Assembly (NCBI GenBank): GCA_016198945.1
Contig: JACQHO010000002.1
Coordinates: 1 to 5,261 of the forward strand
Direction of reading: 5' to 3'
Source of the DNA: Nitrospirota bacterium
GTDB taxonomy: Bacteria; Nitrospirota; Nitrospiria; JACQBZ01
Length of the DNA stretch: 5,261 bases
The notes beneath the pieces were generated by a model. The model did not search any database. It had not been told where the DNA came from and saw only the letters and a list, made by a program, of their open reading frames with translations. The translations under genes and the position numbers were made by a program. Shown piece by piece: positions 1-5,261 of this stretch (position 1 is its first letter; every line of letters begins with the position of its first letter).

Positions 1-732
1 CGATTCCACCGCCTCGATCACCAAAATCAGATCCTCGACCGCCACGGGCGGCATCGGCGCTTGTCCGGGGACATTCACGATCAGAGGCAACTCTTCCTTT
101 GGTTTTTCCGGTGGAGCGGACGGCGGTTTCTGGGGGGCCGGAGGACGGGTAGGCCCTGCGACCGGGCCCGCGGGGGATGACGGAACGTTGGGCGGCTTGA
201 CGGGCTCGGCCTCCTTGAATACCGGTTTATTCACGGCCGGTCCGGTTAAATCAGGATGCGGTTCCGCCGGGGGTGAAGTCTCTTGCATCGTTTCGGAGGC
301 CGGTTGGGAGACCGCGCCGGAGTCCTCCTCCGGTGGTTCTGACTGCCGGGTGTTGATGCCGTAAACCGTCAGAATCGCAAGCGCCAGCGTGGCCACAATC
401 GCCACCTGGATGATGCGGCTTTGGAACTCCTTACGGCTTTTCTCCTGCTCAGCCGACTGTTCCGTGCTGCGCTTATTCTCATCGCGCTCCCGAAAAAAAG
501 CCTGGGCCGATTGGTTGAATCGGGACATGGTGTCCTGATCGTCCAGACCCAGGCAACGACCGTAGACGCGCACAAACCCGCGGGCGAATACCTCGCCCGG
601 AAAGGGGTCCAGCCGGTTTTCCTCCAGCGCCTGGATATAAATCGGGCTGATCCGGGTCTTGCCCGCCACCTGCTCGACCGACAGCCCCCGCTCCTGGCGG
701 ATGGTCTTCAGATATTCCCCGATGGTCTGCAT
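1..732 (-). CDS. rodZ: RodZ-like cytoskeletal/cell-shape membrane protein, 5' part (3' end outside window)
   Basis: RodZ is a bitopic inner-membrane protein that binds MreB in the cytoplasm and links it to the peptidoglycan elongation machinery. The first 244 residues are visible, open to the left edge with no stop. Residues 1-70 form an HTH_25/Xre-like helix-turn-helix domain beginning MQTIGEYLKTIRQERGLSVE, with ISPIYIQALEENR (28-40) and PGEVFARGFVRVYGRCLGLD (45-64), the typical RodZ pattern. A charged segment (81-103) precedes one transmembrane helix, about 107-125 (IIQVAIVATLALAILTVYG). A long Pro/Glu/Ser-rich periplasmic linker follows (about 130-230). The last residues, LILVIEAVES (235-244), look like the first strand of the C-terminal DUF4115 domain, whose remainder is off the window. 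The position right after a PilW-like gene matches gammaproteobacterial order. The alternative is a DNA-binding regulator with a membrane anchor, but the domain order argues for RodZ. Confidence 0.88.
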   Translation of the reverse strand, partial: MQTIGEYLKTIRQERGLSVEQVAGKTRISPIYIQALEENRLDPFPGEVFARGFVRVYGRCLGLDDQDTMSRFNQSAQAFFRERDENKRSTEQSAEQEKSRKEFQSRIIQVAIVATLALAILTVYGINTRQSEPPEEDSGAVSQPASETMQETSPPAEPHPDLTGPAVNKPVFKEAEPVKPPNVPSSPAGPVAGPTRPPAPQKPPSAPPEKPKEELPLIVNVPGQAPMPPVAVEDLILVIEAVES

Positions 733-736
733 GGAA

Positions 737-740
737 CTCC
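737..740 (-). promoter_or_regulatory. rodZ ribosome-binding site
   Basis: GGAG lies 4 nt before the ATG at 732..730, in the 15-nt gap after the TPR gene stop. Spacing is on the short side. No other start codon exists in frame between the preceding TGA (750..748) and this ATG, so the start is well fixed. Confidence 0.6.
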
Positions 741-747
741 GACGGGC

Positions 748-1518
748 TCAACGAAGAAGATCAAGGTTCTGCTTCGCCTTTTTTGCCAGTTCGCTGTCCG
801 GCGCGAGACGGATCACCCGTTCGAACTCCTCCCTGGCCTTCGGGCCGGAGCCGATCTTGAAATAGGCCTGACCCAGATAAAAACGGGCTTCCGGATAATC
901 CGGAACGATCTTCAGCGCCCCGGCAAAGGCCTCCACCGCCTCCTTGTACTGCCCGTCCATGTAATAGGCCTGACCGAGACCGTTGTAGGCCAGCACATAA
1001 TCCGGCGCGATCTGGAGCGCCCCCTTGAATTCCTTGATGGCCTCCTTGAAGTTGCCCGCGTTCAAATAAATCATCCCGAGGTTGTGATGGGCGAAATGCG
1101 GCGTCACCCACTGGGGATTCTCCAGGGCCTTTTTGTATTCCACAATCGCCTTATCCTTTTCGGACAGCCGCTCGAAAACCGTTCCGAGATAGTTATGCGC
1201 CTCGGAATAGCCGGGATCGATTCGGACCGCCTTTTTAAAGGCTTCCCCGGCCTCCGGATACTTGCCCTGCGTAAAATAGATATGGCCCAGGCCGTAGTAG
1301 GACTCCTTGTCCTTGGAGTTGATCTCGACCGCTTTCTGAAACTCGATGAAGGCCATCTGCATCTGATTGTCGTTCAAATAGGAGATGCCCAGTTTGTAAT
1401 GGGCCTGCGCGCTTTTTTGCCGCTCGGCCTTGGACATCGTGGAACATCCGGAAAGAAATAAACCGACGAAGAGGATCAGCACCGCCGATAATTGAACTTG
1501 AAAGAAAATTTTGCGCAT
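748..1518 (-). CDS. TPR-repeat lipoprotein, PilW/PilF-like (type IV pilus biogenesis)
   Basis: A 256-residue exported lipoprotein made almost entirely of tetratricopeptide repeats. MRK, a hydrophobic stretch (about 8-22) and the lipobox LSGC (22-25) predict lipidation of Cys25; Ser at +2 suggests transport to the outer membrane rather than inner-membrane retention. Six TPRs follow at about 37-70, 71-104, 105-138, 142-174, 175-208 and 209-242, each with the usual LG...Y, A and AL...P pattern. Repeat 3 is followed by a short insertion, ENPQWVTPHFAHHNLG (133-148), resembling the NP-x-Y-xTP step in PilF/PilW, the pilotin-like lipoproteins that help the PilQ secretin assemble. In gammaproteobacteria pilF/pilW lies directly before rodZ, as here, which supports this name. 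A generic TPR scaffold lipoprotein remains possible, and no other pilus gene is in view. Starts at 1542 (ATG) or 1545 (GTG) are alternatives. The stop is 15 nt before rodZ and in its frame. Confidence 0.85.
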   Translation of the reverse strand: MRKIFFQVQLSAVLILFVGLFLSGCSTMSKAERQKSAQAHYKLGISYLNDNQMQMAFIEFQKAVEINSKDKESYYGLGHIYFTQGKYPEAGEAFKKAVRIDPGYSEAHNYLGTVFERLSEKDKAIVEYKKALENPQWVTPHFAHHNLGMIYLNAGNFKEAIKEFKGALQIAPDYVLAYNGLGQAYYMDGQYKEAVEAFAGALKIVPDYPEARFYLGQAYFKIGSGPKAREEFERVIRLAPDSELAKKAKQNLDLLR

Positions 1519-1526
1519 GAATGAGT

Positions 1527-1531
1527 CCCTC
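1527..1531 (-). promoter_or_regulatory. Ribosome-binding site favouring the inner start of the TPR gene
   Basis: GAGGG is 8 nt upstream of the ATG at 1518..1516. A rival, AGGGGG at 1552..1547, lies 4 nt before the ATG at 1542..1540, which overlaps the kinase stop as TGATG. The inner start gives the more typical lipoprotein signal peptide (MRKIFF...), whereas the outer one adds MVKPRDSF. Confidence 0.5.
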
Positions 1532-1541
1532 GGTTTTACCA

Positions 1542-2459
1542 TCACACCCCCTGCAGATGTTCAAAGGAGGTCAGCCGCCCGAATTCCCGGTACCGGTCGT
1601 CAATCTCCCTCCGGGTCAATCCGCGGAGGCGGTCGAGACTGAACGACTCGACGTTGAAGGAGGCCATCACGCTCCCGAAGACCACGGCCTGGCGGATGCC
1701 GGCCTCGCTCAGGTCGCCACGTTGCGTCAGATGGCCCATAAAGCCGCCGGCAAAACTGTCCCCGGCGCCGGTCGGGTCAAAAACAGCCTCCAGAGGATAG
1801 GCCGGCGCCGCGAAGACCGTCTTTTCATTGAACATCAGAACGCCGTACTCGCCGCGCTTGATGATCAGGGTCTTCGGACCGTTCGACAAAATCGTTTTCG
1901 CGGCCTTGACCAGGTTCGCCTCCCCCGCCAGCTCGCGGGCCTCGCCGTCATTGATGATCACGATATCCACCAATTTGAGCGTCTGCTTCAAGTCGTCCCG
2001 TTTTCCTTCGATCCAGAAGTTCATCGTGTCGCAGGCCACCAGCCGGGGCCGCTTCACCTGGCGCAGCACCTCCTGCTGAAGAACCGGATCGATATTCCCG
2101 AGAAAGACCATGTCGGAGGTTTGATACGATGGGGGAAGGACGGGCTTGAAGGACTGGAGCACGTTCAGTTGGGTCTCCAGCGTATGCGCCTCGTTGAGCT
2201 GAAAGCCGTATTCGCCCCGCCACCGGAAGGTCTTTCCGTCGAGGGTCTGAAGCCCGGCCAGGTCGATCTCTTTCGATCGGAGAAACCGGAGATGCTCCTC
2301 CGGGAAATCGCGGCCGACCACGGCGACCAGATGAACATTTGTAAAATAACTTGCGGCCACGGAAAAGTAAGTGGCCGAGCCGCCCAGGACGTCCCGGGCC
2401 TCGCCAAACGGCGTCTTCACCGAGTCCAGCGCAACCGTTCCCACGACCAGCAGGCTCAT
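1542..2459 (-). CDS. PfkB-family carbohydrate/nucleoside kinase, substrate unassigned
   Basis: ATP-dependent kinase of the ribokinase/adenosine kinase fold, 305 residues, full length for the family (about 290-330). The N-terminal strand LLVVGTVALDSV (3-14) and VLGGSATYFSVAAS (24-37) include the Gly-Gly of the substrate lid. INDGEARELAG (169-179) holds the Asn170/Glu173 pair of the NxxE metal/phosphate motif. DPTGAGDSFAGGF (228-240) is the second PfkB signature with the anion hole and the catalytic base Asp234. The substrate cannot be read from these motifs. The N-terminus resembles what I recall of the uncharacterised ribokinase group C. The ATGA overlap with mtnP implies coupled translation and suggests a substrate in nucleoside or pentose-phosphate salvage (adenosine, ribose, or a ribose-1-phosphate analogue), but that is inference. 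Its own ribosome-binding site is weak (only CGGGT upstream), fitting reinitiation after mtnP. The family call is very secure; the role is unknown. Confidence 0.94.
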   Translation of the reverse strand: MSLLVVGTVALDSVKTPFGEARDVLGGSATYFSVAASYFTNVHLVAVVGRDFPEEHLRFLRSKEIDLAGLQTLDGKTFRWRGEYGFQLNEAHTLETQLNVLQSFKPVLPPSYQTSDMVFLGNIDPVLQQEVLRQVKRPRLVACDTMNFWIEGKRDDLKQTLKLVDIVIINDGEARELAGEANLVKAAKTILSNGPKTLIIKRGEYGVLMFNEKTVFAAPAYPLEAVFDPTGAGDSFAGGFMGHLTQRGDLSEAGIRQAVVFGSVMASFNVESFSLDRLRGLTRREIDDRYREFGRLTSFEHLQGV

Positions 2460-3346
2460 TTTTTACCCGATTTTTTCATTGGGGGTTTCAGGTAGTCACC
2501 CAGGATCAGTTTGAGGGTTGATTGGGTCTTTTTCGGAATCAATGAAGGCGGCGTCATCACGGCATTTCTAAGCGCCGCGCCGCAGGAACAGCGACGCGAG
2601 GCCGGAATGCCGGGAATCGCCGCGCGGATGATCTGTTGAGACAGGACCACATTTTTTTTCAACGTCTCGATCACGGCCTCGACCGTGACGGATTCCATGC
2701 TCTCATGCCAGCAGTCGTAATCCGTCACCAACGCGAGCGTAGCATAACAGATTTCGGCTTCGCGCGCAAGTTTGGCCTCGGTCACATTCGTCATCCCGAT
2801 CACGTCAATTCCCCACGTTCGGAAGATCAACGACTCGCCGCGCGCCGAGAACTGCGGGCCTTCGATGCAGAAGTAGGTTCCGCCGTCATGGATCACGGCC
2901 CCCCGATCCCGGCCGGCCCGGCCGAGGATCGTCCGGAGCTCGGAACAGACCGGATCGGCGAAGGCCACATGGGCCACGACCCCGCCTCCGAAAAAGGTGC
3001 TGATCCGACGCTTCGTATGATCATAAAATTGGTCCGGAACCACGACATGTCCCGGCGCGATCGCCTCCTTCATGCTTCCGACCGCGCTGACCGAGATGAT
3101 CCGCTCGACCCCCAGCTTTTTCATTCCCCAGATGTTCGCGCGGAAATTGATCTCGCTCGGAAGGATGCGGTGGCCGCGGCCGTGGCGGGCCAGAAAGGCC
3201 ACGCGACGCCCTTCCAATTTTCCCGTAATATAAGCGTCGGACGGCGGACCGAACGGCGTCGAAAGCCTGACCTCTTTTTTTTCGGTCAGCCCCTCCATCT
3301 CGTACAACCCGCTCCCGCCGATGATTCCGATTTCAACCTTCTGCAT
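2456..3346 (-). CDS. mtnP: S-methyl-5'-thioadenosine phosphorylase (MTAP)
   Basis: Splits 5'-methylthioadenosine (MTA) with phosphate into adenine and 5-methylthioribose-1-phosphate. This is the first step of methionine salvage and removes an inhibitory by-product of SAM use. The 296-residue protein is a complete member of the PNP/MTAP-2 family. Motifs are: IGIIGGSGLY (6-15); ARHGRGHRILPSEINFRANI (53-72), whose Arg54-His55 should bind phosphate; SVSAVGS (85-91); VVPDQFYDHTKRR (102-114); FCIEGPQFSARGES (159-172); GMTNVTEAKLA (184-194); and TDYDCW (208-213). Asp209 and Asp211 of TDYDCW match the human MTAP residues that contact adenine, whereas guanine/hypoxanthine-specific PNPs have an Asn there, so adenine nucleosides are the likely substrates. 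A late Cys-Ser-Cys (253-255) resembles the CXC motif of thermophilic archaeal MTAPs. Its start lies within the miaA end and its TGA overlaps the kinase ATG (ATGA). Activity on 5'-deoxyadenosine or adenosine is possible. Confidence 0.95.
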   Translation of the reverse strand: MQKVEIGIIGGSGLYEMEGLTEKKEVRLSTPFGPPSDAYITGKLEGRRVAFLARHGRGHRILPSEINFRANIWGMKKLGVERIISVSAVGSMKEAIAPGHVVVPDQFYDHTKRRISTFFGGGVVAHVAFADPVCSELRTILGRAGRDRGAVIHDGGTYFCIEGPQFSARGESLIFRTWGIDVIGMTNVTEAKLAREAEICYATLALVTDYDCWHESMESVTVEAVIETLKKNVVLSQQIIRAAIPGIPASRRCSCGAALRNAVMTPPSLIPKKTQSTLKLILGDYLKPPMKKSGKK

Positions 3347-4289
3347 GCGTCAACTCCCGATTAAGAATAGACTGTGTCTTCAAAAACACCTCGTCAATGC
3401 CGTCCGACTCGTCCAGATCGATCCACCGGATGGACGGATCGCGGTTGAACCAGGTGAACTGCCGTTTCGCGTACCGTTTGGTGTCGCGCTTGAGCCGGTG
3501 CACCGCCTCGGATTGATCGTACTCCCCGTTTAGATACCCGACGATCTGACGGTAGCCCAGCCCCTTCATGGACGGCAGTTCGGCCGAATAACCCTTTTCG
3601 ATCAGGCCGCGGACCTCCTCGATCAATCCGTCCGCCATCATTTGATCCACGCGGGCCTCGATCCTCCGGTAAAGATCCGGCCGCGAACGTCTTAAGCCGA
3701 TCTGGACCGCCTCGTACGGTTTTTCCGAAAACCGGTGCTCGCGATGATGATCCGAGAGCGGCCGGCCCGTCTTCTCGTACACCTCGATCGCCCGCACCAG
3801 CTTGGAACGGTCCTGAGGCTTGATCGCGCGGGCCGAGTCCGGATCGATCCCCTCTAATCGTCGATGGAGGGTTCCCGCGCCTTCCCGCCGCTCGGCCGCG
3901 TACAACTCGTCACGGAACAGCCAGTCCGCCTCCGGCCCCTCCCACAATCCGCGCAAAAGAAGCTTCACGTACAGCCCGGTCCCGCCGACGACGACCGGGA
4001 CCTTCCCCTCCTGATGCAACCGGCCGATCACGGCCTCGGCAAGGAATTTAAACCGCCCCGCGCTGAAGGGTTCATCCGGAGAGACAACGTCGATCCCATG
4101 ATGAACGACCCCCTCCCGCTCCGCCGCCGACGGCTTGGCCGTCCCGATATTCATCCCGCGGTAGACCATGCGGGAATCGGCGCTGATGACTTCGGAACAG
4201 AGTTTTAATGCCAGCCGGATCGCGACGGCGCTTTTCCCGGCGGCCGTCGGGCCGACGAGGACGATGAGGGGGTTCTTTGATGCATTCAT
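3333..4289 (-). CDS. miaA: tRNA dimethylallyltransferase MiaA
   Basis: Transfers the dimethylallyl group of DMAPP to N6 of adenosine 37 in tRNAs reading UNN codons, giving i6A, the substrate that MiaB converts to ms2i6A. From the chosen ATG the protein has 318 residues, normal for the family (about 300-320). Visible motifs are: the P-loop GPTAAGKS (13-20); ISADSRMVYRGMNIGTAKP (35-53) with the catalytic Asp38; VGGTGLYVKLLLRGL (101-115), whose Thr104 matches the essential Thr of the family; the central tRNA-binding insertion (about 120-200); GLGYRQIVGYLNGE (243-256); and DTKRYAKRQFTWFNRD (269-284). An in-frame GTG at 4310 would add seven residues (MRPYGMI) but lies in the palindrome, so ATG 4289 with GGGA five bases upstream is preferred. 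The 3' end overlaps mtnP by 14 nt and contains the mtnP ribosome-binding site. Identification is secure; the exact start is less so. Confidence 0.97.
   Translation of the reverse strand: MNASKNPLIVLVGPTAAGKSAVAIRLALKLCSEVISADSRMVYRGMNIGTAKPSAAEREGVVHHGIDVVSPDEPFSAGRFKFLAEAVIGRLHQEGKVPVVVGGTGLYVKLLLRGLWEGPEADWLFRDELYAAERREGAGTLHRRLEGIDPDSARAIKPQDRSKLVRAIEVYEKTGRPLSDHHREHRFSEKPYEAVQIGLRRSRPDLYRRIEARVDQMMADGLIEEVRGLIEKGYSAELPSMKGLGYRQIVGYLNGEYDQSEAVHRLKRDTKRYAKRQFTWFNRDPSIRWIDLDESDGIDEVFLKTQSILNRELTHAEG
3354..3358 (-). promoter_or_regulatory. mtnP ribosome-binding site inside the miaA 3' end
   Basis: GGGAG sits 7 nt upstream of the mtnP ATG (3346..3344), within the last codons of miaA. This supports the chosen mtnP start and suggests translational coupling across the 14-nt gene overlap. 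Confidence 0.7.
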
Positions 4290-4294
4290 AATCA

Positions 4295-4298
4295 TCCC
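4295..4298 (-). promoter_or_regulatory. Ribosome-binding site deciding the miaA start
   Basis: GGGA lies 5 nt before the ATG at 4289..4287. This favours that start over the ATG at 4295 (which would overlap the site) and over the GTG at 4310 (which sits inside the palindrome). Confidence 0.55.
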
Positions 4299-4326
4299 GT
4301 AGGGGCGCACGGCCGTGCGCCCCTAC
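4299..4326. repeat. Perfect 28-bp palindrome in the mutL-miaA gap
   Basis: Arms 4299..4312 (GTAGGGGCGCACGG) and 4313..4326 are exact reverse complements. It fills just over half of the 53-nt gap between the mutL stop and the miaA start. In RNA it could fold into a stem of about 12 G+C-rich pairs closed by a GGCC loop. No U-tract follows in the direction of transcription, so it does not look like an intrinsic terminator. The outer GTAGGGGC/GCCCCTAC arms resemble short intergenic palindromes (REP-like or MITE-like) that I recall being scattered in many GC-rich genomes. Whether it is repeated here cannot be seen from one window. It ends one base before the GGGA ribosome-binding sequence of miaA, so folding could influence miaA translation or mRNA processing. 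Confidence 0.9.
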
Positions 4327-4342
4327 ATTCCAGGCGCGATTT

Positions 4343-5261
4343 TCACCGCCGTTGAAATAATTTTTCCAGATCGGCCAAGTTAAACCGGACCCGGATCGGC
4401 CGGCCATGCGGACAGGTCGGCGGAACCTCCTCCCGATAGAGATCCTCCAGCAACCGCGTCATCTGCTCCGGCCCAAGCGATTGATGGGCCTTGATCGCCG
4501 CATGGCAGGCCATCGAGGCGATGACGGTCTGAACCGTCTCCTCGGCGGACGGCATCGCGCCGGCATGGATGTCATCAAGGATATCCCCCATCAGCATCCG
4601 TCCGTCCACCGGACCCAGTAGCGCCGGAGCGGCGCGTATCCGGAAACTCCGCTCGCCGAACTCCTCCACTTCCAGACCGATCCGTTCGAACAACGGCAGT
4701 ATCTCGCGCGCCCGCAACGCCTCGGCCGGCGGCAATTCCACCACATCGGGAATGAGCAGCGGCTGCACTGCCATCTGAGCGGTCCGATGCTGGGACAGCA
4801 GCCGTTCATACAATAACCGTTCATGCGCCGCATGCTGGTCGATCAGATGAAGTTCCGATTCCGTGCCGGACCCGACGGACGCGATGATATAGGTCTGGTC
4901 CACCTGTCCCAGCGGCCGGACCCGCGCCGGAAGCCAGCCCTCCGTGGAATGCGCCGTCGAATCGGAACGAACTGAAACGTCCGGGCCCTCCAGGGGCCGA
5001 TAGACCTCCAGCGCCTCGCGAACCATCGCGGCGGATCCCTGTTCCGGGGACCGCCACGCCGATGTCGGGGAACCGCCGTCGGAATCCGCCGATCGTCCAA
5101 GGTTTCCGGGCCCGGAATCCCGGAGAACATACGTCGTCGGCCCGTCCGGGATGAAACCCTCTCGGCGGAGCCGGTCCCGAAGCGTTTTTTTCACCGCCTG
5201 ATAAACCGACGGGGTGTCGCGGAATCTCACCTCGCGCTTGGCCGGGTGGACGTTGACGTCC
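4343..5261 (-). CDS. mutL: DNA mismatch repair protein MutL, 3' part (5' end outside window)
   Basis: MutL links mismatch recognition by MutS to strand removal. About 305 residues are visible, reading in frame from the right edge. The first ones, DVNVHPAKREVRF, are the conserved end of the GHKL ATPase/transducer region; the ATP site itself lies outside the window. A low-complexity linker (about residues 40-110 of the visible part) follows. The C-terminal dimerisation domain carries all three metal-site motifs of nicking MutL proteins: DQHAAHERLLYE (141-152, matching DQHA-x2-E-x4-E), ACHAAIKA (251-258) and CPHGRP (283-288). It should therefore cut the nascent strand itself, as in bacteria without MutH; E. 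coli-type MutL lacks these motifs. A GTG at 5230 is internal to the VHPAKREV motif and is not the start. The gene ends with TGA at 4345..4343 and is followed by a 53-nt gap and miaA, a common bacterial neighbour. Identification is secure. Confidence 0.97.
   Translation of the reverse strand, partial: DVNVHPAKREVRFRDTPSVYQAVKKTLRDRLRREGFIPDGPTTYVLRDSGPGNLGRSADSDGGSPTSAWRSPEQGSAAMVREALEVYRPLEGPDVSVRSDSTAHSTEGWLPARVRPLGQVDQTYIIASVGSGTESELHLIDQHAAHERLLYERLLSQHRTAQMAVQPLLIPDVVELPPAEALRAREILPLFERIGLEVEEFGERSFRIRAAPALLGPVDGRMLMGDILDDIHAGAMPSAEETVQTVIASMACHAAIKAHQSLGPEQMTRLLEDLYREEVPPTCPHGRPIRVRFNLADLEKLFQRR

Noticed and set aside
421..1461. Long plus-strand open frame (346 codons) opposite the TPR gene and the rodZ start
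   Set aside because: It is antisense to two genes with clear domains, has no recognisable motif, and its periodic Leu/Gly pattern mirrors the TPR repeats. GC-rich coding DNA often leaves such open shadow frames.
1521..2495. Plus-strand open frame (324 codons) opposite the PfkB kinase
   Set aside because: It covers the complementary strand of a kinase with intact signatures, its composition is atypical (rich in His, Arg, Gln), and it shows no family motif or convincing ribosome-binding site.
2636..3364. Plus-strand open frame (242 codons) opposite mtnP
   Set aside because: It is antisense to a complete MTA phosphorylase. The Arg/His/Asp-rich translation has no recognisable fold and is best explained as a shadow frame.
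4293..4310. Upstream GTG/ATG starts for miaA (4310 or 4295)
   Set aside because: The GTG is within the palindrome, and neither codon has a well-spaced ribosome-binding sequence. The added residues MRPYGMI are not typical of MiaA N-termini.
4299..4326. Palindrome considered as an intrinsic terminator after mutL
   Set aside because: No run of T follows the stem on the minus strand; the next bases are GGGATGATTATG, the start region of miaA.
5104..5117. 14-bp palindrome TTCCGGGCCCGGAA inside mutL
   Set aside because: It lies in the GC-rich low-complexity linker coding region, is short, has no U-tract, and is plausible by chance at this base composition.

Overview
The window is a compact, unidirectional block of housekeeping genes, all read on the minus strand. 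In order of transcription (right to left) they are: the 3' part of mutL (4343..5261), miaA (3333..4289), mtnP (2456..3346), a PfkB-family sugar/nucleoside kinase (1542..2459), a six-repeat TPR lipoprotein resembling PilW/PilF (748..1518), and the 5' part of a rodZ-like gene (1..732). Both end genes are cut by the window edge. Spacing is very tight: a 53-nt gap between mutL and miaA, a 14-nt overlap miaA/mtnP, a 4-nt ATGA overlap mtnP/pfkB, about 23 nt or a 1-nt overlap between pfkB and the TPR gene depending on its start, and a 15-nt gap before rodZ. I see no convincing promoter and no intrinsic terminator inside the window, so a single polycistronic transcript is the simplest reading. There is no gene-free stretch over 300 bases.

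The DNA is GC-rich (about 60% by eye) with GC-rich third codon positions throughout. Nothing in base or codon use suggests recent transfer. A Gram-negative cell is implied by the outer-membrane-type lipoprotein and by RodZ. MutL carries the endonuclease motifs of the MutH-independent type, so this is not an enterobacterial-type Dam/MutH system. The gene order reminds me of Nitrospirota-type genomes, but that is an impression from memory and the phylum stays uncertain.

Functionally the genes cover mismatch repair (mutL), tRNA A37 prenylation (miaA), recycling of the SAM by-product methylthioadenosine (mtnP with an unassigned kinase translationally coupled to it), and cell-envelope or cell-shape functions (PilW-like lipoprotein and RodZ). 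The pilW-rodZ pairing also occurs in gammaproteobacteria, which supports both names. The one notable non-coding element is a perfect 28-bp palindrome in the mutL-miaA gap, directly upstream of the miaA ribosome-binding site. I found no mobile genes, CRISPR, defence system, tRNA or rRNA, and no previously undescribed system. The open questions are the substrate of the kinase and the role or copy number of the palindrome.
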